NCBI GenBank assembly: GCA_002737725.1
Contig: NSIP01000006.1
Location: 62,001-126,000 of the forward strand
Direction: 5' to 3'
From: Rhodospirillaceae bacterium
GTDB taxonomy: Bacteria; Pseudomonadota; Alphaproteobacteria; Rhodospirillales; Rhodospirillaceae
Length of the DNA: 64,000 nucleotides
The notes beneath the pieces were generated by a model. That model made no database searches, had not been told where the DNA came from, and saw only the letters and a program-made list of their open reading frames with translations. This document shows positions 44,110 through 52,881 of the stretch, piece by piece. Within the stretch, counting starts at the first letter, position 1. Every line of letters starts with the position of its first letter. A program made the position numbers and the translations under genes.

Positions 44110-44521
44110 ATGGGACGCATACATACCGAATAATTTAGACGAGAAGTTGTGCGGATGGCACTGACAAGTGGGCTGAATCGGCGTCAGGTCGCGTCTGATC
44201 TGGGCGTTGGCTTTTCGACATTGGCAAAATGGATATAAAAAGCCCGCCCTGGAGATTTTCCGCTGGCCGCAGATATTGATCTCGCAAAAGAGAATGAACG
44301 ACTTCGCAAGGAAAACCGCTTGCTTCTGGAGGAGAGGGAGATCACAAAAAGAAGCAACGAAGTTCTTCGCGGGCCAAAGCAATTGAGGTTTGCCTTTGTG
44401 TAAGAACACCAAAAGCACATGCCAGTGAATAGATTGCGTCATATTCTGGGCGTTACGGTGCGTGGGTGCCGGTCCTGGCGAAGGCGCCCCATCAGTCGCA
44501 GGCGGCGCACCGAATGCACCA
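44110..44521 (+). mobile_element. degenerate IS3-family transposase (orfA and start of orfB)
   Basis: From ATG 44110, GRIHTE-stop-FRREVVRMALTSGLN RRQVASDLGVGFSTLAKW is the HTH of an IS3-type OrfA. KENERLRKENRLLLEEREIT is its coiled coil. Stops occur at 44131-44133, at 44236-44238 and at 44401-44403. The OrfB start (LRFAFV, HMPVNRLRHILGVTVRG, RRRPISRRRR) is fused after it and breaks off near 44521 with no integrase DDE domain. A dead remnant; terminal inverted repeats were not found. Confidence 0.8.
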
Positions 44522-44626
44522 CTGTCATATACCGCACCCTTAGCATCGACGTTTGGCGCTAATATTGTTCTCTATAAACCTTTTGAGAAAGATGAACTGT
44601 TAGGGGCGTTGAAATCAGTGCTCTAG
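44522..44626 (+). pseudogene. response-regulator receiver C-terminal remnant
   Basis: Directly after the transposase piece the frame reads FGANIVLYKPFEKDELLGAL then KSVL and TAG 44624-44626. This is the end of a CheY-like receiver with the conserved Lys-Pro (YKPF). The phosphoacceptor half is gone. Probably the gene into which the IS3 element inserted or which was cut in a deletion. Confidence 0.6.
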
Positions 44627-44636
44627 AAAGCTACTG

Positions 44637-45062
44637 TTATTCCTTCAGTAACTCGCGCAAGACTTTTTCCATATTGACTGCTAACGACCACCGCTCGTCT
44701 TCAGACAGCGTTTCAAGCGCGCGACTGAGTTCTTGTAATGGGTCACTTTTCAAAATCAACAGGCCATCTTTGGTCAGCACAAGGCGATGAACGCGCCGGT
44801 CTTTCTTATCAGCGTCCCGCCGCAAATGACCCTTGCGTACAAGTGCGGCGACCGTTTGTGATGCCGTACCCTTGGTCGTTCCTTGAAATTGCGCAAAGCC
44901 GGTCACGGTTTGGCGCTCGACTATTGCCTCATCGAAGTAACGCAAAGCGGCCCATTGCGCGGGGTTAAGGCCTGGCGTGTAACCTAAATTGTAGGCAGCC
45001 TTGCCCACCTGCTCAATCAGTCGGGCCAAACCACGCATCGATGGTTGAGTATCTGTGCGCAC
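44637..45062 (-). CDS. MarR family transcriptional regulator
   Basis: 141-residue winged-helix regulator: LNPAQWAALRYFDEA, TVTGFAQFQGTTKGTASQTV (recognition helix region), ALVRKGHLRRDADKKDRRVH (wing) and LVLTKDGLLIL. Divergent from pyrD across 220 bp, which hold no obvious palindromic operator. Ligand and targets unknown. Confidence 0.85.
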   Translation of the reverse strand: MRTDTQPSMRGLARLIEQVGKAAYNLGYTPGLNPAQWAALRYFDEAIVERQTVTGFAQFQGTTKGTASQTVAALVRKGHLRRDADKKDRRVHRLVLTKDGLLILKSDPLQELSRALETLSEDERWSLAVNMEKVLRELLKE

Positions 45063-45283
45063 GTTCTAAACAACCTAATGTCTCTTTCAGCCACGAATAT
45101 AGTTATTCCGTCGGTGTATCTGAAGCAGTTAATTACCATGATAGCCTGCTCAATTTATGCAGGAATCGTCAATTCAATCCCAGATTTAAAGATTGGCCCC
45201 GATTCTCGCCTCTAGATTTGGCTTCAGTCAGACGCTACAGGTGTAGGAGAACATTTTACAACAATTGTTATACCTTATCAGCC

Positions 45284-46363
45284 ATGTCGCTCTACCGTTT
45301 TGTCTGGCCGTTGCTTGCCTCGCTTGAGCCAGAGACCGCGCACTCTGCCGCGATCTTAGCCTTGAAATCTGGTATCATCGGCGCGCTCTATGGGCGCGGA
45401 TACGATCTCTCAGTCCTTCGAACCGAGGTTTGGGGGCGATCTTTTCCAAACCCCGTAGGGCTTGCGGCCGGATTTGATAAAAATGCCGAGGTCCCACTTC
45501 AAGCTCATGCGCTCGGTTTTGGCTTCGTGGAAGTGGGGGGCGTCACGCCAATGCCTCAGCCCGGTAACCCATCTCCACGCCTTTTTAGGCTGATGAAAGA
45601 TCGCGCCATTATTAATCGCTTAGGTTTCAATAGTGAAGGTCTTGAGGTTGTCAGGGCGCGTCTGGCTGCTGTGCGCGCAAGACAATCCCAATGCATCGTG
45701 GGCGTTAATATCGGCAAGAACAAAGATTCGCTTGATGCAACGGCCGACTATGTCGCGAGTGTCAAAGTGTTGGCCCCTGTTGCAGATTTCTTGGTTATCA
45801 ATGTCTCCTCGCCAAATACGCCAGGATTGCGCGCTTTACAAAGCGTTGATGCGTTGGTGGGGCTAACACGCGCCGTGCGTGAAGCCCGGCAGGCAACTGG
45901 GAGTGCTCCACCTTTGTTGTTTAAAATAGCGCCTGATCTCGACGTGGCCGATGTAACAGATATATGCCGTGTGGCCGTCGCAGAGCGCATGGATGGAATT
46001 GTCGTGAGCAACACCACTGTGGCACGGCCTTCAAGTTTGCAATCACAGCATCGCGGTGAAATGGGTGGCTTGAGTGGTGCGCCGTTGTTCAATACCTCAA
46101 CCCAGCTGTTGCGAGGGGTGTACGCGTTGACCGAAGGAAAGCTGCCACTCATCGGCGTCGGTGGCATTGCGTCGGCTGAGCAGGCTTATGCCAAGATTCG
46201 CGCTGGCGCCTCGCTCGTTCAACTCTACACTGCGTTCGTTTTCCAAGGGCCTGGTGTGATTCGCGAGATTACACAAGGATTAGCCGCACTTCTCCAACGG
46301 GATGGTTTTAGTTCTGTCGTGCAAGCTGTCGGCGCTGACCATCACGCAGAAGGATCGCGCTAG
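45284..46363 (+). CDS. pyrD: dihydroorotate dehydrogenase (quinone), class 2
   Basis: Membrane-associated FMN enzyme oxidising dihydroorotate in pyrimidine synthesis, 359 residues. ATG 45284 (MSLYRFVWPLLASLEPETAH) is used; the open frame upstream has no homology. FPNPVGLAAGFDKNAEVPLQ, VEVGGVTPMPQPGNPSPRLF, RLGFNSEGLE, VNISSPNT-like INVSSPNTPGLR, and GLSGAPLFNTSTQLLRGVY, LPLIGVGGIASAEQAY. An intact catalytic Ser lies in the SSPNT loop. The HAD gene follows by 4 bp. Confidence 0.96.
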   Translation: MSLYRFVWPLLASLEPETAHSAAILALKSGIIGALYGRGYDLSVLRTEVWGRSFPNPVGLAAGFDKNAEVPLQAHALGFGFVEVGGVTPMPQPGNPSPRLFRLMKDRAIINRLGFNSEGLEVVRARLAAVRARQSQCIVGVNIGKNKDSLDATADYVASVKVLAPVADFLVINVSSPNTPGLRALQSVDALVGLTRAVREARQATGSAPPLLFKIAPDLDVADVTDICRVAVAERMDGIVVSNTTVARPSSLQSQHRGEMGGLSGAPLFNTSTQLLRGVYALTEGKLPLIGVGGIASAEQAYAKIRAGASLVQLYTAFVFQGPGVIREITQGLAALLQRDGFSSVVQAVGADHHAEGSR

Positions 46364-46367
46364 CTCC

Positions 46368-47234
46368 ATGCGGCATATCAAATCTTTGCGCGAAATTACA
46401 AAGGCTTATGATGGGTTCATTCTGGACCTGTGGGGCCTGGTTCACGATGGCGAAACGCCCTATCCGCCTGCGAAGTCGACGCTTGCGGCGCTGAAGGCCG
46501 CAGGCCTCAAAACGCTTTTGCTGTCCAATGCGCCGCGCAGGGCGCATGTCTTGGTTGAGGCCATGGCCCGCATGGGCATAGAGCGATCATTGTACGGCGA
46601 AGTACTCTCCTCGGGCGAGGCGACCCGGGATGCTTTGATTGCCCGCGATGATTCGTTCTTCGCATCACTCGGCCATCGAGTTTATCATTTAGGGCCAGAG
46701 CGGGATCGAAGTGTATTTGAAGATACGAATTTGAATATTGTAGCCAACCTGGGCATTGCCGATTTTATTTTGTGTACGGGCCCAATCGAGCTGACAGATC
46801 AGGTCGCTGATTATCAAAGCGTTCTTGACGCGGGCCTTACGTATCGACTGCCGATGGTCTGTGCCAACCCAGATCTTCTTGTTATTCGTGGAGGGAAAGC
46901 TGTGATCTGCGCCGGGGCCATTGCCGAACGCTATCGTTCGATGGGGGGGCTCGTGGCCTATCGCGGCAAGCCCGACCCGGCCATCTACCATTTGGCTGCG
47001 CGCCTGCTTGGTGTATCGAATCCGCGCCGAATAGCTGGTGTCGGCGATGCCTTAGAGACTGACATCAAAGGAGCCAACGCTGCAGGCTTCGATTCGATTT
47101 GGTGCACGGGTGGTATTCATGCCGCTGAATTGGGCTGCGCGTATGGCGTGGCTGTCGACCCCTTACGCGCCGAGACGCTGGCCCAGGCGTCTGGTCAATT
47201 GCCCACCGCGACGATCCCAGGGTTTATTTACTAA
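46368..47234 (+). CDS. HAD-superfamily hydrolase, subfamily IIA (TIGR01459 type)
   Basis: 288 residues from ATG 46368. Motif I reads FILDLWGLVHDG, with D20 as nucleophile and Trp where the second Asp usually is, a form typical of this HAD-IIA subgroup. LLSNAPRRAHVL (motif II, Ser/Asn), YRGKPDPAIYHLAA (motif III Lys) and GVGDALETDIKGANAAGFDS (motif IV) follow. Probably a phosphatase of an unknown sugar- or nucleotide-phosphate. Operon with pyrD. Confidence 0.87.
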   Translation: MRHIKSLREITKAYDGFILDLWGLVHDGETPYPPAKSTLAALKAAGLKTLLLSNAPRRAHVLVEAMARMGIERSLYGEVLSSGEATRDALIARDDSFFASLGHRVYHLGPERDRSVFEDTNLNIVANLGIADFILCTGPIELTDQVADYQSVLDAGLTYRLPMVCANPDLLVIRGGKAVICAGAIAERYRSMGGLVAYRGKPDPAIYHLAARLLGVSNPRRIAGVGDALETDIKGANAAGFDSIWCTGGIHAAELGCAYGVAVDPLRAETLAQASGQLPTATIPGFIY

Positions 47235-47242
47235 CTTTCAGA

Positions 47243-48019
47243 TCAAGCATTTTCCGGAGAGAATTGCTCCATCAGAATACGTTCGCCCAAGTTCATCTCT
47301 GGATCAAAGAGGAGACGAATCTTTGTGTTGCGATCCTCTGATACGGTCACCTGAACAACGTCGCGCACTTCATCGCGGTCGGCCACGGCGCTGACCGGAC
47401 GCTTGGCGGCCTCCAGCACGTCGAATCGTACAGAGGCTGTGTGCGGTAGAATCGCTCCGCGCCAGCGCCGGGGACGGAAGGCGCTGATGGGCGTCAGCGC
47501 CAGGATATTGGAATCGAGCGGCAGAACCGGGCCATGAACCGACAGATTATAGGCGGTACTGCCTGCGGTTGTGCAGACCAAAGCTCCGTCGCAGACGAGT
47601 TCGCTTAAGCGTTCGCGTCCATCAATGGATATCTGTAGCTTCGCGGCTTGACGGGTTTGACGTAGCATCGAGATCTCATTGATGGCGAGGGCAACGTGTG
47701 CAGCCCCGTCAGCTGTAATCGCTTCCATCCGCAGGGGGCGCAGGCCCACCTCCTGCGCTTTATCCAGGCGCTGGAGAAGGTTTTCGTCATCGTAGCGGTT
47801 CATCAAGAAGCCGACCGTGCCGCGATGCATACCAAAAACTGGGCGCGCCAACTTCATCGTTGTATGTAGCGCCTCAAGCATAAACCCGTCGCCGCCAAGG
47901 GCCACAATCACCTCAGCTTCATTCGGCGCATACTGTCCGTATTTCGTGCTTAGCGCATCCAAAGCCTCACGCGCGGGCGAGGTGTCGGCAGCAATAAAAG
48001 CAATACGTGATATGGCCAT
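47243..48019 (-). CDS. nadK: NAD kinase
   Basis: Makes NADP from NAD. 258 residues with the GGDG motif in [14 protein letters not shown] near 38-51, [13 protein letters not shown], the catalytic region [11 protein letters not shown] and [21 protein letters not shown]. It converges with the HAD gene 9 bp away and lies downstream of moaA. Complements the nadA-nadC genes at 56348 in NAD(P) supply. Confidence 0.95.
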   Translation of the reverse strand: MAISRIAFIAADTSPAREALDALSTKYGQYAPNEAEVIVALGGDGFMLEALHTTMKLARPVFGMHRGTVGFLMNRYDDENLLQRLDKAQEVGLRPLRMEAITADGAAHVALAINEISMLRQTRQAAKLQISIDGRERLSELVCDGALVCTTAGSTAYNLSVHGPVLPLDSNILALTPISAFRPRRWRGAILPHTASVRFDVLEAAKRPVSAVADRDEVRDVVQVTVSEDRNTKIRLLFDPEMNLGERILMEQFSPENA

Positions 48020-48052
48020 GAGAAAATCCAGATTGGGCTGACGCGCAGGCGG

Positions 48053-49042
48053 CTAGCCGCCGGTCACGCTCATATGGCGGTTGACGGCAGGTTTGTTTTG
48101 GCGACGATCAATAATAAAGTCATGACCCTTGGGTTTGCGAACGATGGCGTCATGGATTGCATTGATCAGCGCAGCGTTGCTCTCGCTTGTTCGCAATGGC
48201 GTTCTGAGATCGGCTGCATCGTCCTGACCGAGGCACATATAAAGTGTCCCCGTGCATGTCAGCCGTACGCGATTGCAAGATTCGCAGAAGTTGTGCGTCA
48301 TCGGCGTGATGAACCCTACGCGACCGCCGGTTTCAGAGCATCGCGTGTAGCGAGCAGGACCTCCGGTGTTGTCGGGGATAGCAGTCAGGGTCCAGCGACT
48401 CTCTAACCGCGCACGCACAAGCGACAAGGGCAGGTACTGGTCTGTTCGGTCTCCGCTAATGTCTCCCATCGGCATCGTTTCGATGAAGACGAGATCAAAT
48501 CCTTCAGCCCCACACCAGTCCACAAGCTGATCGAATTCATCTTCGTTCACACTGCGCATAGCGACGGTGTTGATCTTGACCTTCAGTCCTGCCGCTTTGG
48601 CAGCGCGAATGCCATCGATGACTTGCGCATGATTTCCCCAGCGGGTGATCGTCTTGAACCTCGTCGCATCAAGAGAATCAAGCGAGATATTGATTCGCTC
48701 GACGCCCGCCGCCCGCAACGGTTCGGCGAACTTTGCGAGTTGCGTGCCATTGGTCGTTAGGGTCAGTTCATTCAGCGCGCCGGTTTTTAAGTGGCGACCC
48801 AAGCTCTCAAATAGCCCAAGAACATTCTTGCGAACGAGGGGCTCGCCGCCGGTGATGCGGAGTTTTTTGACCCCCAGTTCGATAAAGGTCGAACACATAC
48901 GGTCCAGCTCTTCCAGGCTGAGCAATTCATTTTTGGGCAAAAAAGTCATATCTTCAGACATGCAGTAGACGCACCGCAAATCGCAGCGATCTGTCACGGA
49001 TACGCGCAGATATTGAATGGCTCGGCCGAAAGGGTCGATCAT
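48053..49042 (-). CDS. moaA: GTP 3',8-cyclase (molybdenum cofactor synthesis)
   Basis: Radical-SAM enzyme for the first step of molybdopterin synthesis, 329 residues from ATG 49042. The N-terminal cluster motif C20-x3-C24-x2-C27 is in [12 protein letters not shown], and a C-terminal cluster is in [28 protein letters not shown] and the closing SVTGG (the GG tail needed for activity) are present. MoaA usually needs MoaC, not seen here. Confidence 0.96.
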   Translation of the reverse strand: MIDPFGRAIQYLRVSVTDRCDLRCVYCMSEDMTFLPKNELLSLEELDRMCSTFIELGVKKLRITGGEPLVRKNVLGLFESLGRHLKTGALNELTLTTNGTQLAKFAEPLRAAGVERINISLDSLDATRFKTITRWGNHAQVIDGIRAAKAAGLKVKINTVAMRSVNEDEFDQLVDWCGAEGFDLVFIETMPMGDISGDRTDQYLPLSLVRARLESRWTLTAIPDNTGGPARYTRCSETGGRVGFITPMTHNFCESCNRVRLTCTGTLYMCLGQDDAADLRTPLRTSESNAALINAIHDAIVRKPKGHDFIIDRRQNKPAVNRHMSVTGG

Positions 49043-49233
49043 CTGTGGTCCAACAAAAAACAGGTAAAAGTTAAAAAAGGTGCCGCCCGTCAAAGTGTGG
49101 CTTCGTGTCCCAATATAAGCCTTAAGGTCTATCTGCCAAGTGAGCTAATGACATTAAGGACGATGGATTTGTGTCGGCACACAGGCCTGTTACACTATAC
49201 TCAGCCACCTAAATAGCTTGAGATTGATGTTTT

Positions 49234-49917
49234 ATGATCGACCCTTTGACTCTCACCCAAGCGCTCTGCACAAGACTCTGTCATGATTTGGCTGGGCCCA
49301 TCGGAGCTGTGTCGGCCGGCATCGAGCTTGTCGGCGGCGATCCATCTCAGGTCGATGCCGAGATGTTGCAACTCATTGCCAGTAGTTCTAATGCCGCGAC
49401 GCAAAAATTGAAATTTTTGCGGGTGGCGCTGGGAACCCCTGCGGCATCGGGATCGATGACAGATGTGAAAGCGACCATTGAAGGCTATCTTGCATCTGTT
49501 GCAGGTCTCTCAGGTGCGGCGGCCGTGAGTTGGCCTGCTGACCGTGACCCTGAATCAGCCCTGCAAAATACGTCAGGCGCCGCACTTCAAATCTTGGCTA
49601 ATCTGATCGTGATGGCGATTGAGGTGGTTCCGCGTTTACGCAAAGTGATGATCAGCGTCATTCAAGATGGACTATCGATTGAAGCGCAGGGTGAAATTTC
49701 CGCGCGTCTTGATCAGCGCCTGGATTTGATTGCGCTTCTCGCCGACCCAAACGGTGCAACGTTGACGCCGAAAACCGTTCAAGCCCTCTATACGGTGGGG
49801 CTAATCGCCCAGGTTGGGGGCTCATTGTCAGCGGTCGCGGTCGACGGCGGATGTCGTGTTAACATTCATTACAATCGTGCCAACGCCAAGATTGGCGATC
49901 ATGTGCTGCGTGAATAA
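49234..49917 (+). CDS. chpT: histidine phosphotransferase ChpT
   Basis: 227 residues. The phosphorylated His is H17 in TRLCHDLAGPIGAVSAGIEL. A degenerate ATPase-like domain follows (NTSGAALQILANLIVMAIEV, VNIHYNRA). In alphaproteobacteria ChpT carries phosphate from CckA to CtrA and CpdR; ctrA itself is 1.4 kb downstream on the other strand. A truncated cheY begins 48 bp after its stop. Start at ATG 49234. Confidence 0.88.
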   Translation: MIDPLTLTQALCTRLCHDLAGPIGAVSAGIELVGGDPSQVDAEMLQLIASSSNAATQKLKFLRVALGTPAASGSMTDVKATIEGYLASVAGLSGAAAVSWPADRDPESALQNTSGAALQILANLIVMAIEVVPRLRKVMISVIQDGLSIEAQGEISARLDQRLDLIALLADPNGATLTPKTVQALYTVGLIAQVGGSLSAVAVDGGCRVNIHYNRANAKIGDHVLRE

Positions 49918-49965
49918 GCTAGGGGTGAGGATGGCGCTTAAATTGAGATCGAAGAGGGGGGTGCA

Positions 49966-50088
49966 ATGAAGCGATGCTTGATCATAGATGACTCGCGCAT
50001 CATCCGTCGTGTCGCCTCGAAAATTATGTTTGAGCTCGGTTTCTGTCCGCCATCAGCATTCGATAGGCAAAGTGGCGTGAATTGTTAA
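49966..50088 (+). pseudogene. CheY-like receiver, N-terminal remnant
   Basis: After an AGAGGGGGG site, ATG 49966 opens MKRCLIIDDSRIIRRVASKI then MFELGF, the start of a CheY-type receiver with the acidic pair DD. At about residue 27 similarity ends (CPPSAFDRQSGVNC) and TAA follows at 50086-50088. The phosphoacceptor Asp, Thr and Lys are lost. The break is next to the transposase fragment at 50132, so an insertion or associated deletion probably cut it. It was an operon mate of chpT. Confidence 0.78.
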
Positions 50089-50131
50089 CGGAGGAATTCT
50101 GGTTCATCGTAGCCCCGAAGGAGGAGCGAAA

Positions 50132-50380
50132 ATGACGCAGAAAACTGAGCCGACCGAGACGGCCGAACAACACGTGCGCGACATTCGTCGTGCGACCTGC
50201 AAGAAGTGTTCGGCGGAGTAGAAGATCAGAATTGTGCTGGCCGGGCTGCGTGGCGAGTATTCGATCTCTGAGCTTTGCCGCCGTGAGGGTCTGGCCGAGA
50301 GTTTGTATTACAGCTGGTCGAAAGACTTTCTTGAGGCTGGCAAGCGGCGCTTGGCTGGCGACAAGGAGCGGCAGGCCAAT
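50132..50380 (+). mobile_element. degenerate IS3-type OrfA fragment
   Basis: ATG 50132 after GGAGGAG opens MTQKTEPTETAEQHVRDIRR, then CKKCSAE-stop-KIRIVLAGLRG, SISELCRREGLAESLYYSWS and KDFLEAGKRRLAGD. This is the HTH part of an IS3-group OrfA. TAG at 50219-50221 replaces a residue expected to be Glu. Similarity stops near 50380 and OrfB is absent. The 180 bases to the peroxiredoxin show no gene. Confidence 0.78.
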
Positions 50381-50559
50381 CTCGCCGATTTCGTAAAAGG
50401 CGCGAGGCTGGATGAGGTCCTCGCCCCGAATGATTGTGGCGGCGTTCAGCTGGTTGTGAAGACGCTGGGCCCCAAAATAGTCTATGATTCTATGACTCGT
50501 GGGAACTGCATCTCGCGGGCCTACGTCATTCTTTCCTCTCATTATTTTGGAGATCATAC

Positions 50560-51144
50560 ATGAAACGTTTATTGGTTGGTGCGCTGTTGGCAAGCGCGCT
50601 TGCACTGCCTGCGTTCGCGGCCCTGAAAATGGGCGAGAAAGCCCCTGATTTTTCCGCTCCTGCGTCATTGGCGGGCAAGGAGTTTAAATTCTTGCTGAAA
50701 GAGGCCCTGAAGAAAGGTCCAGCGGTCGTGTATTTCTACCCGTCAGCCTACACCCAAGGCTGCAATATCCAGGCGCATACGTTCGCCGAAGACGCGGATA
50801 AGTTTGCAGCCGCCGGTGCTACGATTATTGGCGTGTCGCAAGATAGCATCGCGCGGCTTAATCAGTTCTCTGCCGACCCTGAGTATTGCGCGGGTAAATT
50901 CCCAGTGGCGTCGGATGCCGATGGCGCGATTGCAAAGACCTATAATTTAAACGTGCGCGAAGGAAAACCGGGCATGAAGGACTCGAAAGGCAATGAGATC
51001 GATCATGCCTTCACCGAGCGTACGACGTTTGTGATCTCGCAAGACAACAAGATTTTGGCGACGTTGTCGTCAGCTGACGATAAAATCACGCCAGCTGATC
51101 ACGTCGAGAAGTCTCTGGCCATCGTTCAGGATTTGAAGAAATAA
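50560..51144 (+). CDS. periplasmic peroxiredoxin, AhpC/TSA (BCP-like)
   Basis: 194 residues with a signal peptide (MKRLLVGALLASALALPAFA). The thiol site is T65-x2-C68 in FYPSAYTQGCNIQAHTF. Later marks are TIIGVSQDSIARLNQFSADP and FPVASDADGAIAKTYNL. Reduces peroxides in the periplasm; the partner reductant is unknown. ATG 50560 follows TTGGAGATC. A strong terminator lies just after the stop. Confidence 0.9.
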   Translation: MKRLLVGALLASALALPAFAALKMGEKAPDFSAPASLAGKEFKFLLKEALKKGPAVVYFYPSAYTQGCNIQAHTFAEDADKFAAAGATIIGVSQDSIARLNQFSADPEYCAGKFPVASDADGAIAKTYNLNVREGKPGMKDSKGNEIDHAFTERTTFVISQDNKILATLSSADDKITPADHVEKSLAIVQDLKK

Positions 51145-51171
51145 TGCTGCCCGATATCAGCCATTCAAACG

Positions 51172-51203
51172 AAAAATGCCGGAGAGCGATCTCCGGCATT
51201 TTT
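51172..51203 (+). terminator. Rho-independent terminator after the peroxiredoxin
   Basis: Perfect 14-bp stem, AAAAATGCCGGAGA at 51172-51185 with TCTCCGGCATTTTT at 51190-51203, loop GCGA. The A/T ends give T-runs on both strands, so it may work both ways, between the convergent peroxiredoxin and ctrA genes. Confidence 0.88.
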
Positions 51204-51311
51204 ATGTTCTGGGGTATCAGTATATGCTGACCACTCAGTGGCCGATAAAACCATCAGATGTACAACAGGAACTGGGCGAAGGCTCTGCAGCCTCACCGAA
51301 GCTGCTGAGCG

Positions 51312-52037
51312 TTAAGCGTTGACTGCTTTTTTCTTGGCCACAGGGGCAGCTGCTTCTTCCGATTGCGGGTCGCGCAGCACGTAGCCCCGGCCCCAGACGG
51401 TCTCGATATAGTTCTCGCCGCCCGTTGCTGTGGTCAGCTTCTTCCGAAGCTTACAGATGAACACATCGATGATTTTGAGTTCAGGCTCATCCATGCCGCC
51501 ATACAGGTGGTTGAGGAACTGCTCTTTGGTCAGCGTCGTGCCTTTACGCAGGGCCAACAATTCAAGAATGTCGAACTCTTTTCCGGTGAGGTGTAGCGGA
51601 GCACCTTGGACTTCGGCGACACGCGCTTCCAAGTTCACTGTCAGCTTGCCGACATGGACCTGGGGCTGTGCGTGACCTTTGGATCGGCGCACGATGGCCT
51701 GCACACGGGCCACAAGTTCATCGCGATTGAAGGGCTTGGTGAGATAATCGTCCGCACCGAGGCCGAAGCCTTGCACCTTCTTGTCTGGTTGTGTCAGGCC
51801 CGAAAGTATCAGTACCGGCGTGGTGATCTTGGCGTTTCGCAATTGCCGGATGACATCCATGCCGTCCATGTCGGGCAGCATCAGATCAAGGATGATAAGG
51901 TCGTATTCATAAACCTTACCCAGATCGAGACCGTCCTCGCCTAAGTCAGTGGCGTCGACGACCCACTCTTCTTTTTTCAGCATTGCCGTAATGGCTTGGG
52001 CTGTGGACTGATCGTCCTCAATCAATAGGATGCGCAT
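51312..52037 (-). CDS. ctrA: cell-cycle response regulator CtrA
   Basis: OmpR-type master regulator of the alphaproteobacterial cell cycle, 241 residues. Receiver: acidic pair near residues 7-9 ([16 protein letters not shown]), phosphoacceptor D51 in [17 protein letters not shown], and [10 protein letters not shown]. The winged-helix domain has [38 protein letters not shown] and [11 protein letters not shown]. The Ala/Lys-rich tail ([15 protein letters not shown]) is the usual degradation-tag region. ChpT is encoded nearby. A GANTC methylation site lies about 60 bases upstream. Confidence 0.95.
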   Translation of the reverse strand: MRILLIEDDQSTAQAITAMLKKEEWVVDATDLGEDGLDLGKVYEYDLIILDLMLPDMDGMDVIRQLRNAKITTPVLILSGLTQPDKKVQGFGLGADDYLTKPFNRDELVARVQAIVRRSKGHAQPQVHVGKLTVNLEARVAEVQGAPLHLTGKEFDILELLALRKGTTLTKEQFLNHLYGGMDEPELKIIDVFICKLRKKLTTATGGENYIETVWGRGYVLRDPQSEEAAAPVAKKKAVNA

Positions 52038-52095
52038 GATCTAGTGCCCCTTGTTAGACTGCCCCACTGAATAGTGACCGAAAGGTTAACACAGC

Positions 52096-52100
52096 GACTC
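52096..52100. promoter_or_regulatory. GANTC (CcrM) site upstream of ctrA
   Basis: GACTC at 52096-52100, 59-63 bases before the ctrA start. In Caulobacter a GANTC site in the ctrA promoter links transcription to methylation state. A single five-base match can arise by chance, so regulatory use is inference. Confidence 0.35.
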
Positions 52101-52147
52101 CTAAATCCCTAATATTTCCTGACGAAATGATGCTTTTGGGTGCTAAA

Positions 52148-52255
52148 CGCCCGGCCGATGCCGAAATAGCGGCAGGTCTTTGCCACATGCCCGGTTTGCT
52201 AAGCATAAAGGAGCACCTTGAGCTTGCGCTGTATGTCTCGTTCTTGGCTGGTCAT
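52148..52255 (-). mobile_element. IS481-like transposase N-terminal fragment
   Basis: Reading leftward from ATG 52255 (after AAGGAGG): MTSQERDIQRKLKVLLYA, TAG, then QTGHVAKTCRYFGIGRA. This is the HTH opening of an IS481/integrase-type transposase. The in-frame TAG replaces an expected Glu. Similarity ends near 52148. It sits against the 3' end of the broken FliK-like gene, which it may have interrupted. Confidence 0.65.
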
Positions 52256-52285
52256 TCGATACATCCTCCTTGCCACAAATCGGCA

Positions 52286-52866
52286 TTATGAAAGATGTCT
52301 CGCGAGTCCGTGCGGTCCTACAGTTGTCGGCGCACCGACGGGGACAAGGGTAGCCTTCAACACATATTCTGATAACGGTTGCACGGCTGTGATTGCGACA
52401 GGTCCGCCAGGCGTCCAGGCTTGGCCTGTCGCCAACACGGCTGCGCGGGTTGGGGGTGTGGTTTGCGCCAGCTTATCCAGTGCGATGTCTGGTGGCGTGT
52501 GGATGTTTCGCGCGTGGATTGTGCTAGGGCTTGCTTCAATTGCACATCGTCGATCGTTACAATCGGCGCGGTCACTCGGTTGGATGAATTACGAAGGACT
52601 TCCAAGGCGACGCGAGCGCCATCTTCCAACAGAATGTTCGTGCGAACTGAAACATCACCCGCGGTGGTGCTTAACGTCAAAATTTGTCGTGCATTATCGC
52701 GTTCGAGCGTTTGTTGCTGTTGGGCAATCACCACAGTTTCAAGGGTTGTTCCCGGAGGGAGTTTGAGAATCTCGGGTGTGGACTGCTAAATGACCACAAC
52801 CGGCCCCGCAGCAGTTGCAACCACAGCCGGGAGGATTGGTGCGGCAGTGGGGGGAATCGTGGTCAT
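52286..52866 (-). pseudogene. FliK-like gene remnant downstream of flhG
   Basis: From ATG 52866, 15 bp after the flhG stop, the frame reads MTTIPPTAAPILPAVVATAA, TAG at 52786-52788, then STPEILKLPPGTTLETVVIA, a beta-rich stretch (TLSTTAGDVSVRTNILLEDG). It then shifts frame near 52480-52515 into HTPPDIALDKLAQTTPPT, RAAVLATGQAWTPGGPVAI. It stops at 52286-52288 beside a transposase fragment. The repeating LPPGT and TGxxWTPGG patterns and its place after flhG suggest a flagellar hook-length protein (FliK-like). Identity tentative; broken status is clear. Confidence 0.6.
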
Positions 52867-52881
52867 GGACGTTGAGTGTGG

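Noticed and set aside
50024-50668. Long minus-strand frame of 214 codons
   Set aside because: It runs antisense through the cheY remnant, a transposase piece and the peroxiredoxin start, with no recognisable domain or signal.
52038-52147. CtrA autoregulation box (TTAA-N7-TTAA) upstream of ctrA
   Set aside because: A TTAA half site is present near 52086 but no second half lies at the right spacing.
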